Assembly (NCBI GenBank): GCA_913060875.1
Contig: CAJXSL010000002.1
Coordinates: forward strand, 310,001 to 374,000
DNA: 64,000 nucleotides
Direction: 5' to 3'
From: an uncultured Desulfobacteraceae bacterium
GTDB taxonomy: Bacteria; Desulfobacterota; Desulfobacteria; Desulfobacterales; UBA5852
The position numbers and the translations under genes are program-made. Position 1 is the first letter of the stretch, and each line of letters begins with the position of its first letter. Positions 24,095-33,386 of this stretch are shown here, piece by piece. Under the pieces are notes generated by a model that did not search any database, was not told the DNA's origin, and saw nothing but the letters and a program-made list of their open reading frames with translations.

Positions 24095-27000
24095 ATGACG
24101 TATACTCACGTCAACGCAGCCGAATGCGGACTACCCATGCCCCTATCCAACACCAGGCCGAATGATAAAGCCACCCTTTCCAGCCTGCCCGCCACCTCCG
24201 CTGCCCGGTCGGAAGCCGCCATCCGTTACCAGAATATACTGACGCCCCACAGGAAAGCCATGGCCCTCATGGCGGAGTGGGAACGTATCGAGAACAGCCG
24301 TGAAGCGGTCAACATGGATGCCGTCAAGCGTCTTTACGATCGCTTGCAATTGATGGTCCAAAAAATGATCGTCGCTTTAGGCGATATCGGGGACGATCGC
24401 AGCGGCCATCTTCTAAAGGCGCACCAGCAACTGGACCGACAAACAACCCCGCTTTTCGAACCGGCCCTCAGTCGGCCCTCCCATCCCGTTCTGGTTTCCC
24501 TGGAAGACGTCCGGTCGGATATGGCACCCTTTGTGGGGCACAAAGCCGCCCAGTTGGCGGTGATCGGTCAAACCTTGAACCTTCCGGTGCCCCGGGGATT
24601 TGTCCTCACGGCCAGTGCCTTTGACCGCTTCATGGCAAAAAACGAACTGTCCGGGATGATCAAGGCCTACCTGCACGACCTTACGGTGACGCAGCCCGGA
24701 CGCATCGAGGAGCGCTGCGAAACCATCCGCCGGCTTATTCTTGAGGCGCGTATCCCGGAAGACATACGGGCGGCAACGGAGTCTCAATTAAATCAATGGT
24801 ACCAGCATCAGGGCGAACCCCTTTTTACCGCCGTGCGCAGCACGGCCATCGGCGAAGACGGTGAAATATCCTTTGCCGGACAATTCGCGACCCTCCTGAA
24901 CATACCGGCCCAGGGCGTCCTGGATGCCTACAAGGAAGTCCTGGCCAGCAAGTACAGCCCGGGGGCCGTTCTTTACCGGATGCGCTACGGACTGGAAGAC
25001 CGGTCCACCCCCATGGCGGTCATGGTCATGGCCATGGTTCCCGCGCAGGCCAGCGGGGTCCTTTATACCCGCAATCCCTCCCGGCCCGACCAGATCGATC
25101 TACAGGTCAGCGCCATTCGCGGGCTGGGGGAATACCTGATGAGCGGCGACATTGCTCCCCACGTCCTCCGTATCGGGCGTCGAACCGGACGTGTCCGGGT
25201 CCGACATACCGCCCGGCAATCCCAATGGATCGTCGCGTGTCCGGAAGGCGGAACCCGTCTGGAAGATATTCCTCCGGAATCCGCGGACGAAAAACCGATT
25301 TCGGACACATCGGCGCGCTGCCTGGCCGACTGGGGCGAACGTCTTGAAAAAGCTTTTGGCACCCCCCAGGATGTCGAGTGGGCCATCGGTGACGACCAGC
25401 GGCTCTATATATTGCAATCCCGGCCCCTCGGTCTGGATGGACCGTCCCCGTCTGAAAACGCCCCCCCCATTTCAATGGGAAACCGGCCGATCCTCTCGGC
25501 GGGAGGCCGCAAAGCTTGCAGCGGTCTGGTCAGCGGTCGGATTTTTCACGCGGACCAGGCCATTTCCCGCGGGATACCAGCCGACAGTATTCTTGTCATT
25601 CCGAAAGCCGCACCGGAATACGCCCCCACAATCGCCCTTGTCCGGGGCGTCGTAGCGGCAAAAGGCAGTGAAGCCAGCCATTTGGCCTCGGTGGCACGCG
25701 AATTCGGTGTACCGATGATTGTGGATGCCGGCCCCTGCGATGACCGCTGGACCCAGGGAAAATGGGTTACCCTGTACGCGGATAAGGCAACGATTTACGA
25801 AGGCCGCGCGCCCGCCACAGAGGGAGAGCCGGTGCATCATCTGGCCGACCCGTTTGAATCACCGGTTCGCCGACGGTTGCGGGCCTTGTCCAACCGCATC
25901 ACCCGTCGCCGTCTGAGATCGGCAGACGCAGCCGAATCGGATGCGCCACCCTCCCGGAGTTTTCATGACCTCCTGTGGCAAGCCCACCGGTTTGCCATGG
26001 AAATATTGCATTCCCGTCAGCCTGATACAGACAGCTCGATCAGGGTCATTCACTGGACGGGCGACAACGCCGCCGGGGATTTCGGGTTTCAAACGCCAGC
26101 GAACCATCCCCACCAACCGCTGGGCCAACAATTTTTACAATCGCTTTGGGCCGGCATGTCCGGCTATCGCATCAACCAGGCACCGGGGAACACCTTCGGC
26201 ATGGAGGGGTGTGCGCTCGTTGGCCATCGATCGATTTATGCCGCCCTGCCCTTGGGGCCGCAACAGGCCACCATCGACGCCTGCCAGCCCGCGGCATCGA
26301 CGACAACGCGAATCAGAATTTGTGTCATGGGCGGCGCCGGTCCGTATTATCAACGCTGCCTGCGTACCTGGTTGGTGGCGAGCATACTTGACAACCTTGG
26401 CTTTACCCTGCGCATCGACGGTGCCCATCTGGAGGCTTCGATTGCATTGTCAGCACCGGCAGACCTCCATGCCATCCTGAATCAAGTCGGTCGGCTGCTT
26501 GCGTTTAACAGCCATACGGATCACCCCTTGATCGGCCCCTGGGTTCTGGAGGATGTACGCAACGCTTTCCTGACATCCAATCATCCGCCTGCGTTCACGC
26601 CGGTCGACCTCCCCAAAGCCTTCCGCCCCCTTTTCGGCAATTGGCGCCAGGCAACGCTGAACAATCGTCCGGTGGTTGTTCTGGATGGATCGGCCGTCAG
26701 CGATACCCCCATGCCACCTTTAGAGCAAATGGAGAAAAACCGTCCTGGCGGCTACCAGGCTTTTCTGCAACAACTCTACCGGGACCATTTTTTTCCCATG
26801 GCCATTGCCAAGGCATCGCATATCAGCGAAGGGCAAGTCGACCTGGCCGTCAACCTGCTGGGGGGCCATCATGCCTGTACCGGCGGCATCGTCTTCGGGT
26901 TCCGTGACCCCAGCCGCCATTTCATGCTTGGACTGGACGCCGTTCAAAAAAGAATCGTCCTGTATGAAATTATCCATGGCCGCCGGTTCAAGCGTTTACG

Positions 27001-27217
27001 TAAGCGCTACCCGGTCGCCCAAGACCTCTGGTATGACATAACCTTAAGAATATCAGGTCTATCCATCCATATATACCTCAACGGCGTGCCGACCATGGCC
27101 TATACTGCCGATCATCCCCCGGGAGGCCAGGTTGGTCTGTGGGCCTGGGCCGACACCCTGATCGTATTCGACCGTTTGGCCCTGATGTCGGGAAGCCGGC
27201 AGGAAATCGCCTTTTGA
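24095..27217 (+). CDS. PEP-synthase/PPDK-like protein with mobile phosphohistidine domain and LamG-like C-terminal domain
   Basis: This 1040-residue protein starts with an unassigned helical segment (1-130), then a pyruvate/PEP ATP-grasp domain (about 140-440; GHKAAQLAVIGQTLNLPVPRGFVLT, AVRSTAIGEDGEISFAGQFATLLNI, VEWAIGDDQRLYILQSRPL). A phosphohistidine mobile domain follows (about 470-575; GSEASHLASVAREFGVPMIVDAG, with the swivelling His). Residues 600-870 are a helical region with GAGPYYQRCLRTWLVASILDNLGFTL. The tail (about 930-1040) resembles a LamG/concanavalin sheet. The C-terminal PEP barrel of true PEP synthase is missing, so ordinary PEP synthesis is unlikely. The start is uncertain (AGGA only two bases from the ATG). 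Confidence 0.8.
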   Translation: MTYTHVNAAECGLPMPLSNTRPNDKATLSSLPATSAARSEAAIRYQNILTPHRKAMALMAEWERIENSREAVNMDAVKRLYDRLQLMVQKMIVALGDIGDDRSGHLLKAHQQLDRQTTPLFEPALSRPSHPVLVSLEDVRSDMAPFVGHKAAQLAVIGQTLNLPVPRGFVLTASAFDRFMAKNELSGMIKAYLHDLTVTQPGRIEERCETIRRLILEARIPEDIRAATESQLNQWYQHQGEPLFTAVRSTAIGEDGEISFAGQFATLLNIPAQGVLDAYKEVLASKYSPGAVLYRMRYGLEDRSTPMAVMVMAMVPAQASGVLYTRNPSRPDQIDLQVSAIRGLGEYLMSGDIAPHVLRIGRRTGRVRVRHTARQSQWIVACPEGGTRLEDIPPESADEKPISDTSARCLADWGERLEKAFGTPQDVEWAIGDDQRLYILQSRPLGLDGPSPSENAPPISMGNRPILSAGGRKACSGLVSGRIFHADQAISRGIPADSILVIPKAAPEYAPTIALVRGVVAAKGSEASHLASVAREFGVPMIVDAGPCDDRWTQGKWVTLYADKATIYEGRAPATEGEPVHHLADPFESPVRRRLRALSNRITRRRLRSADAAESDAPPSRSFHDLLWQAHRFAMEILHSRQPDTDSSIRVIHWTGDNAAGDFGFQTPANHPHQPLGQQFLQSLWAGMSGYRINQAPGNTFGMEGCALVGHRSIYAALPLGPQQATIDACQPAASTTTRIRICVMGGAGPYYQRCLRTWLVASILDNLGFTLRIDGAHLEASIALSAPADLHAILNQVGRLLAFNSHTDHPLIGPWVLEDVRNAFLTSNHPPAFTPVDLPKAFRPLFGNWRQATLNNRPVVVLDGSAVSDTPMPPLEQMEKNRPGGYQAFLQQLYRDHFFPMAIAKASHISEGQVDLAVNLLGGHHACTGGIVFGFRDPSRHFMLGLDAVQKRIVLYEIIHGRRFKRLRKRYPVAQDLWYDITLRISGLSIHIYLNGVPTMAYTADHPPGGQVGLWAWADTLIVFDRLALMSGSRQEIAF

Positions 27218-27488
27218 GGCCGGAAGCCGAAGCCCCTTATGCGGCGCGGCCGTCGTATCCTATGCGGTTTAGGGTGTGCCCCGATCGTTTCCGGCCGCCA
27301 CAGCAAGTGCCCTGTGCCCGGACGGCGACATTGTGAACTTGCGTTGATCGCGGGGCAAAGCTTGGCGGGATCTGGACAATCTCCCGGGGGCTATGCTAAA
27401 CAGACGATTTTTTTAAATCACAAGCACCGATACCAACGAATGCGGGTGGCGAGGGATCGCCTCGCACACCCCGGGAGCCACAGTACAG

Positions 27489-29702
27489 ATGGGCGATTTC
27501 TCCAATACAACCGGCAAGAATGATGACGACAGCCACCCACCCGATACGGCTGCCAATGCGATCAGCCAGCACATCTATGAAGCCATTGTCCATGCCATAC
27601 CGGACATGATCATCCGCATCAGCCGGAACGGCGTTTTCAAAAGCTTCGAGGGGGCCACGGCGGAATTGTATTGGCCGGCGGATGCCTATATCGGCAAACA
27701 CCTCCGGGAGGTCCTGCCGGCCGACACGGCCGCTTTGTTCCTGAACAAAATCACCCAGGCCTTTCAAACCCAAAAAGTCCAATACCTGGAATACAGCCTG
27801 CGGTTTGACGGCTCCCTGCGGTTCTATGAATCCCGCATGATCCAGTGCAGCAGAAATGAAGCGTTGGTCATTGTTCGCAACGTGACCGACACAAAACATA
27901 CAGAAGCCGAACTGCACCGCTACCACGAAGATCTGGAAGCCCTGGTGAAAGCGCGCACGGCCGAACTCTACCGGGCCGAAAAAAAGTACCGCCGGATTTT
28001 CAACCATTCGGGCTCGCCGTCCATCATCGTGGAACAGGATTTTACGATATCCATGGCCAATCCGAAATTCGAGGAACTGACCGGCTATCGGCAGGCGGAT
28101 ATCGAGGGCCGCATGCTGTGGATCAGCTTCATTGCCGAGAGTGATCGCGAGCGGGTGACACGCTACCACTACGCCCGGCGCAGCAGTGGCCAGGCCCCAT
28201 CCGAATACGAATGCCAGATTGTCGACCGCCAGGGAAAGGTAAAAGATATTTTTATCAAGGTGGGCATGCTGCCGGAACCCGGGCGCAGCATTGCCTCGCT
28301 GATCGACATCACCTCCCTCAAGGCGACGGAGAACCACCTCCGGGAGCGCGAGGCGCTGTACAGCGCCATGCTGGAAGGCTACGAAGGCCAGTTATACTTT
28401 ATTTCCAAAGACTATCGCATCAAGTTCATGAACGAAAACGTGGTGCGGTTCATCGGCCGCAATGCCACCGGCGAAATATGCTATGAGGCCCTTCACAACC
28501 GGCAGTCGAAATGTCCCTGGTGCGTCAGCGAACAGGTCTTCGAAGGGGAATGCGTCCGCTTTGAAATCAAAAACCCCAACGATAAAAAATGGTATTACAG
28601 CGTCAATGTGCCCATCCGCATGGCCGATGGCACGGTTTACTGCCAGTCAATGATCCGGGATATCGATGAGCGTAAACGCATGGAAGAAACCCTGCGGGAC
28701 AGTGAGGCCCATCTGCGCCGGGAAAATTTGAGACTCCGTTCCACCATCCAGCAACGCAATAAATTCGGGGATATGGTCGGCTCCAGCCAGGCCATGCAGG
28801 AAATCTATGAACTCATGCTCATGGCGGCCGCCTCGGATGCCAATATTATCCTTTACGGGGAGTCCGGTACGGGCAAGGAACTGGCTGCCAGCGCAATTCA
28901 CAATATGAGCGATCGCCGCAACGGGCGTTTCGTTCCGGTCAACTGCGGGGCCATTCCGGAAAACCTGCTGGAAAGGGAATTCTTCGGTCATCGCAAAGGG
29001 GCCTTCACCGGGGCGAGCCAAGATAAGCCCGGCTACCTGGACGATGCCGACGGGGGCAGCCTTTTTCTGGATGAAATCGGTGAAATCAAGCCGGATCTCC
29101 AGGTCAAGCTCCTGCGCGCCATCGAGGGCGGGGGCTATACACCCATCGGCGGCAATGAAATCAAAAAGCCCCATTTCCGGATCATCGCCGCCACCAGCCG
29201 CAACCTAACGGAACTGGTGCAAAAAGGCATGATGCGCAGCGACTTTTTCTACCGCGTGCACGTCATTCCCATCCACTTGCCGCCCCTTCGCAAACGCAAG
29301 GAGGATATTCCCCTGCTGATCGATCATTTTCTCAAAGCCTACGACCGCAAGATGTGGCCCCAGTTCAGTGATCAGGTCATGGAAACGCTGCTGGCATACG
29401 ACTGGCCCGGCAATGTCCGTGAGTTGCAAAACGTCCTAAACCGCTTCGTTACCCTGAAACGGCTCGACCTCACCGGCGAAACTATGCCGCCTGCCGACAC
29501 CCTGCCGGCGCCCGGCGAGATGGCGAATGCGCTCGACCTTCCGGAACAGGGCACGCTGCCATCAGCGGTTGCGCAATACGAAAAACGATTGATCACCGCC
29601 AGCCTGGCGCGCTGCCGCTGGAATCGAACCCATACCGCCAAAACCCTCGGCATCGGGTTGCGAACATTGCAGCGAAAAATGAAGGCCCTGGGCATTCAAT
29701 AA
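27489..29702 (+). CDS. PAS-containing sigma-54-dependent transcriptional activator (Fis-type HTH)
   Basis: The 737-residue protein has PAS segments at about 30-135, 165-275 and 290-400, the last with a CPWC motif (ALHNRQSKCPWCVSEQ) that could bind a metal or redox cofactor. The AAA+ sigma-54 interaction domain (about 430-650) has Walker A GESGTGKE, the FFGHRKGAFTGA loop that contacts sigma-54, and LFLDEIGEI. A Fis-type helix-turn-helix closes it (about 695-737; SLARCRWNRTHTAKTLGIGLRTLQRKM). It lacks a receiver domain, so PAS signals probably control it directly. Downstream are two palindromes, a sigma-54 promoter and a 54-aa membrane protein, a likely private target. Confidence 0.92.
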   Translation: MGDFSNTTGKNDDDSHPPDTAANAISQHIYEAIVHAIPDMIIRISRNGVFKSFEGATAELYWPADAYIGKHLREVLPADTAALFLNKITQAFQTQKVQYLEYSLRFDGSLRFYESRMIQCSRNEALVIVRNVTDTKHTEAELHRYHEDLEALVKARTAELYRAEKKYRRIFNHSGSPSIIVEQDFTISMANPKFEELTGYRQADIEGRMLWISFIAESDRERVTRYHYARRSSGQAPSEYECQIVDRQGKVKDIFIKVGMLPEPGRSIASLIDITSLKATENHLREREALYSAMLEGYEGQLYFISKDYRIKFMNENVVRFIGRNATGEICYEALHNRQSKCPWCVSEQVFEGECVRFEIKNPNDKKWYYSVNVPIRMADGTVYCQSMIRDIDERKRMEETLRDSEAHLRRENLRLRSTIQQRNKFGDMVGSSQAMQEIYELMLMAAASDANIILYGESGTGKELAASAIHNMSDRRNGRFVPVNCGAIPENLLEREFFGHRKGAFTGASQDKPGYLDDADGGSLFLDEIGEIKPDLQVKLLRAIEGGGYTPIGGNEIKKPHFRIIAATSRNLTELVQKGMMRSDFFYRVHVIPIHLPPLRKRKEDIPLLIDHFLKAYDRKMWPQFSDQVMETLLAYDWPGNVRELQNVLNRFVTLKRLDLTGETMPPADTLPAPGEMANALDLPEQGTLPSAVAQYEKRLITASLARCRWNRTHTAKTLGIGLRTLQRKMKALGIQ

Positions 29703-29722
29703 CAGGGCCATATTTGTCATGT

Positions 29723-29744
29723 TATGCGCCATAATTGGCGCATA
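29723..29744. promoter_or_regulatory. Perfect inverted repeat, candidate activator-binding site 1
   Basis: TATGCGCCA-TAAT-TGGCGCATA is a perfect 9-bp arm palindrome with a four-base centre, 21 bases after the activator gene. A related imperfect site follows at 29792 and a weaker half-match (GGGCCATATTTGTCA) at 29706-29720. Sigma-54 activators bind such dyads 100-200 bases upstream of their promoters, and the sigma-54 box here starts about 185 bases from this dyad's centre. Confidence 0.7.
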
Positions 29745-29791
29745 TAAAATTTCAATGTAAAATCAGGAGTATATGCCGACACAAGGAAGAA

Positions 29792-29811
29792 GTGCGCCAT
29801 ATTTGACGTGC
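29792..29811. promoter_or_regulatory. Imperfect inverted repeat, candidate activator-binding site 2
   Basis: GTGCGCCA-TATT-TGACGTGC matches the left half of the first palindrome (GCGCCA) and has the same four-base centre with two mismatches in the right half. Its centre is 68 bases from the first, a spacing common for cooperative enhancer sites. Confidence 0.6.
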
Positions 29812-29919
29812 AACCCGCGTTCTATCCACCTCAAAACGAACTTTCAACACCACATCCTTTTTATTTTTAATCTATAATTTCAAATATTTATCAATATAGC
29901 AGGCCCATACGGAATGCTT

Positions 29920-29935
29920 TGGCACACTCTTTGTT
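29920..29935 (+). promoter_or_regulatory. Sigma-54 (-24/-12) promoter of the 54-aa membrane protein gene
   Basis: TTGGCAC-ACTCT-TTGTT matches the sigma-54 consensus TGGCAC-N5-TTGCW, with the GG at 29921-29922 and TTG at 29931-29933 at exact spacing. The only departure is T for C at the -12 position. It lies about 80 bases before the small gene and after the activator-binding palindromes. Confidence 0.75.
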
Positions 29936-30017
29936 ATAAGAGAGCGCAGTTCGTTTGGATGACTGTACTTAAAACGCCATTTTTGATGACGACTGACAAC
30001 CTGAGGAGGAGAGCGTT

Positions 30018-30182
30018 ATGCGTTCGCGAATTGCTTCCATTTATGACCAGAATCCGGCCCGTATCCAGCTAGTTGCCAACCGCCGCCATAACAATGGCAA
30101 GCCTGTTTTCCAGGCTTTCATCGGCATCCAGTTGCTGTTCGGTTTGGCCGCCGTCTATTTCTGGAATTATCTGCCGCTTTAA
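30018..30182 (+). CDS. 54-aa single-span membrane protein
   Basis: ATG 30018 follows GAGGAGGAGAG and the frame ends with TAA at 30180-30182. The 54-residue product is basic at the N terminus (MRSRIASIYDQNPARIQLVANRRHNNGK) and closes with one hydrophobic helix (about 33-52; AFIGIQLLFGLAAVYFWNYL). It would sit in the inner membrane with the basic part in the cytoplasm. A sigma-54 promoter and activator palindromes precede it. No known family was recognised. It could be a small membrane regulator or stress peptide controlled by the upstream PAS activator. It falls below usual length cut-offs and would be missed by standard annotation. Confidence 0.72.
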   Translation: MRSRIASIYDQNPARIQLVANRRHNNGKPVFQAFIGIQLLFGLAAVYFWNYLPL

Positions 30183-30235
30183 TTACACCCCAGCGGCGAC
30201 AAGCGATTTTTTATGCAAATTCCCATAGCCTGAGG

Positions 30236-30261
30236 CCAACCGCCTTACACCGGGCGGTTGG
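30236..30261. terminator. Hairpin between convergent genes
   Basis: CCAACCGCC (30236-30244) pairs with GGCGGTTGG (30253-30261) around an eight-base loop, between the rightward small gene and the leftward PpiC gene. No T run follows on either strand, so it may be a processing hairpin or weak terminator. Confidence 0.45.
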
Positions 30262-30282
30262 CCGTGATACCCACCTTCAATT

Positions 30283-31272
30283 TCATTTCGCCGCTGGCGC
30301 GGGTCGCTTGATCTCGGCCTTCGCGCGCAGCCCTTCGATATATTCCCTGATTTTCCGACGGCTTTTCTCCTGCTTCAATCGTTCTTCAATTTGCGCCCGG
30401 GCACTTTCATAAGCCACCACGGTGGCCGGCCGACGATCAGTAACTTTGATAATGTGATAGCCGAACTGGGTTTCAACGACCTCGCTGACGGACCCGGTCT
30501 CCAGGGCAAAGGCGGCATCTTCAAAGGGCTTCACCATCTGCCCGCGGCTGAAATACCCCAGGTCACCCCCTTTGGCACTGCTGGGGCCTTCAGAATATTC
30601 GCTGGCCAGCGCTGAGAACTCGGCGCCATCCATTACTTTTTGACGGACCGCGTCGATTTTCCCACGGGCCTCGGCTTTCTGTTCGGCCGTGAAATCCTCC
30701 GCCGTCTTGATCAGGATATGGCGCGCCTGGACTTGTTCCGGCCGCTTGAACATATCGGTATTCTGATCGTAGAAGGCACGGCTTTCAGTATCATCCACCC
30801 CAATGTCCTGGACGACATGCTCCTTGATCAGCTGCTCGATGGCCACGCCGCGCGTGATTTTTTGGGCCAGATCCGCCTCCTTCATATCGATGCCGGCCAG
30901 GGCGTCCTTGTATTCCTTTTCGCTGGGAAACCGCTTCTTGATGGCATCCAATTCCGCCGTCACGCGTGAATCCGGCACCGTAATGGCCTCGGCCTGGCTG
31001 GCCTGGTAAAGGAGTTCCTCTTCAACCATCCGGGATAAGACCTCCTCCCGCACCATCGGCATATTCTTTTCATCAGGCACACGGCCCTGGCGGGCCATCT
31101 GTTCGACCATCCGCTGGGTTTCGAATTCCAGCGCTTTCTGGGTAATCGTCGTTCCATTGACAACCGCCGCCGGGTCATCGGAAGCCGGTTGGTCATCCGC
31201 CCGCACCCCATCCGCAAAAAACAATAGGCTGACGCAAATTAAAATCATCATGGACCGAGTAATGGTCTTCAT
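30283..31272 (-). CDS. Exported PpiC/SurA-type peptidyl-prolyl cis-trans isomerase (second copy)
   Basis: The 329-residue protein has a signal peptide (MKTITRSMMILICVSLLFFADGVRA), a SurA-like N-terminal chaperone region starting DPAAVVNGTTITQKALEF, and a parvulin domain (about 195-290; VQARHILIKTAEDF, GAEFSALASEYSEGPSS, GGDLGYFSRGQ, FGYHIIKVTDR). The layout and length are the same as in the protein at 18592, so these are paralogues for periplasmic folding. Start ATG 31270-31272 has GGAGAAG seven bases upstream. No partner gene is adjacent. The protein ends with a KRPAPAAK tail. Confidence 0.9.
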   Translation of the reverse strand: MKTITRSMMILICVSLLFFADGVRADDQPASDDPAAVVNGTTITQKALEFETQRMVEQMARQGRVPDEKNMPMVREEVLSRMVEEELLYQASQAEAITVPDSRVTAELDAIKKRFPSEKEYKDALAGIDMKEADLAQKITRGVAIEQLIKEHVVQDIGVDDTESRAFYDQNTDMFKRPEQVQARHILIKTAEDFTAEQKAEARGKIDAVRQKVMDGAEFSALASEYSEGPSSAKGGDLGYFSRGQMVKPFEDAAFALETGSVSEVVETQFGYHIIKVTDRRPATVVAYESARAQIEERLKQEKSRRKIREYIEGLRAKAEIKRPAPAAK

Positions 31273-31518
31273 AACTGAACTTCTCCTTTGGTTGGCTTGG
31301 AAAAAGGCGAGGGTTGCCGAAATCATTGCAGGTGACCGGCAGGTCGATTGGGGGTCTGGCATTCAACTGCGGTAATTTGGAATGCAGCGGCGTGATACCC
31401 CGGCGCCATCATTTCGGAGGCACCATAGCGTCAACAGGTCTCGGTGGCAAGACAATTCCGAATTGGTTGACCCCCACCGGGGCACCTGTTAAGATTGAAT
31501 TCAGAGTGCACACCACTT

Positions 31519-33345
31519 ATGCGCCCCAATATGCCGAATCGCCCCCTTAAATCTTCTGCCGAAGCGCTGACCGGCACCGATGTCCTGACAGGTCACGACC
31601 CGCTCGGTTTGGCCCGACAGCTGCCCGATCGCTACCGCATTCAAACAACCAACAGTGATGCGTTCATCCAATGCACGGATGCACCCAACCTCAAGGTGCA
31701 GGTCAGCCGAGACCTGTCCATATCGGCCTCGGCCGCCCGCAAGGCCACGGCCGGGACCATATTTCTGGACGGCGTCGCCCGCTGCGAACCGTTCATGGAC
31801 CACGAACGGCAGATCTACAATCTCGATCATCATGAAGGTTGCGTGCGTGCATTTACCCTGTCGACCTGCGAGCAGGCCCTCGTGCTCAGTTTGAAAGGGC
31901 TGGATCTACGGGAACGCGAATGGACCATTCTGGCCAATGAACCGGATCTCGATACCGTCCTGGCCATCTGGATTCTGTTGAACCATCGCCGCATCCAGGA
32001 CCGAAAATTTGCCAACCGCCAACGTCTGTTGACCCTTGTGCGTCTGGAAGGCACGATCGACGCCCTGGGGCTGGAATTAAAGGAGTTCAGCGGCCTGCCG
32101 CCCGATCTCATCAAGGCCATGCAGGGGCTGGTCGACCACCTGCGGCGCGAAGAAATTCGGCTGAAAAAAGATGCCCTTTGGGATGAAATTGACTTCTTTC
32201 AATACACGGCCGACCTCCTGCACCGGATCGACCGGATGATCTACCGTCCAAGCGATTTTTCTGATTTTCAGGAAATCAAAGAATTGGCCCGGGCGGATAT
32301 CAATGGCAAGCGGATTGCCATTGCCGTCGAGGCCGATATGGGCATCTACGAACTCGAGCCGCGCCTGAAAAACATCTATGGCGATCGCCTGGGGTGGGTC
32401 GTTTTGAAAAAAGGACACAATGCCTACACCCTTCGCCAGATGGACATTTTCATGCCGGTCACGCTCGAGCGGGTGTATGAACGGCTCAACTTCATCGATC
32501 CGGCGGTCAAATACCGCCAGAATCAAAATCTGTGGGGCGGTTCCGTTGAAATCGGGGGATCACCACGGGAGAGTGGCACGCGGTTACGCCCCACCGAGAT
32601 CGTCAATGCGTGTCGGGATGCGGTCCAGAGCTTGGGCGTTTACCGCCAAATAATCCGCTTTTTGGGGATCAGCAGCCTGGTGGCGGTGATCGCCGCCGCC
32701 GCCATGGTCGGACGGCACTTCTGGCCGCCCATGGCATGGCTGGCCGGTATCGGGCGTGATCAGGTGCTGGCCAGCCCCGCGTTCGGCATGCACCTGACGT
32801 TTATACTGGCCACCTTGCTTGCCTTGGTGCCCATCGCATCCCGCCGCCCCTGGCAATATGGTCTGGTTCTGCCCGTCGGAAAAATCTGGTGGGCACTGCT
32901 TCCCCTGGCAATCCTGGCGGGTCTGGCCGGCGGCATTCCCCCTTCCCCGCTGCCGCCGACCCTCAAACCGCAATGGGGTTCATGGGCCTTGCGTCTTGTC
33001 ATGGCGCCCATTGCGCTTGAACTGGCTTTTCGCAGCCTGGCCCACGGTTTTCTGGCCCAGTACGCCCGCATCGGCCGCCCCAAAAGCCAATTGGTGCTGT
33101 CATGGCCACTGGTGGGCGCAGCCCTCTTGTTTGCCGCTTACATCCTGTGGCAGACCGCCGCCGGGGTACCCTGGACCGTCTTATGGGAAGCCCCGCGCCC
33201 CTATTTGCTGTCGACGCTCGGCGCATTTCTACTGGGACTGGTTCTCGGTATCGTTCGGGAGCGCTCCCAGAGTATCGTCGTTCCAATCCTGTTCCATACG
33301 ATCGCCGCCGCAACCGTTCTGGCGACCCTCTCCCTGATGTTCTGA
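31519..33345 (+). CDS. DHH-like/CPBP-like membrane fusion protein
   Basis: This 608-residue protein has a soluble N-terminal part (1-390): a DHHEGCVRAFTLSTCEQALV motif (near 105-125) and ILANEPDLDTVLAIW (about 140), recalling the metal-binding aspartates of DHH-type phosphoesterases. The C-terminal 210 residues have about seven membrane helices and the layout of CPBP (CAAX/Abi) intramembrane proteases, with LELAFRSLAHG at the usual EExxxR position and FHTIAAA as a late His motif. The first Glu is replaced by Leu, so protease activity is doubtful. No ribosome-binding site is clear at 31519; ATG 31531 is possible. Confidence 0.65.
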   Translation: MRPNMPNRPLKSSAEALTGTDVLTGHDPLGLARQLPDRYRIQTTNSDAFIQCTDAPNLKVQVSRDLSISASAARKATAGTIFLDGVARCEPFMDHERQIYNLDHHEGCVRAFTLSTCEQALVLSLKGLDLREREWTILANEPDLDTVLAIWILLNHRRIQDRKFANRQRLLTLVRLEGTIDALGLELKEFSGLPPDLIKAMQGLVDHLRREEIRLKKDALWDEIDFFQYTADLLHRIDRMIYRPSDFSDFQEIKELARADINGKRIAIAVEADMGIYELEPRLKNIYGDRLGWVVLKKGHNAYTLRQMDIFMPVTLERVYERLNFIDPAVKYRQNQNLWGGSVEIGGSPRESGTRLRPTEIVNACRDAVQSLGVYRQIIRFLGISSLVAVIAAAAMVGRHFWPPMAWLAGIGRDQVLASPAFGMHLTFILATLLALVPIASRRPWQYGLVLPVGKIWWALLPLAILAGLAGGIPPSPLPPTLKPQWGSWALRLVMAPIALELAFRSLAHGFLAQYARIGRPKSQLVLSWPLVGAALLFAAYILWQTAAGVPWTVLWEAPRPYLLSTLGAFLLGLVLGIVRERSQSIVVPILFHTIAAATVLATLSLMF

Positions 33346-33386
33346 TGTCTTGTCAATGAACATCGCGAACCCGTGAGATATCCGGG

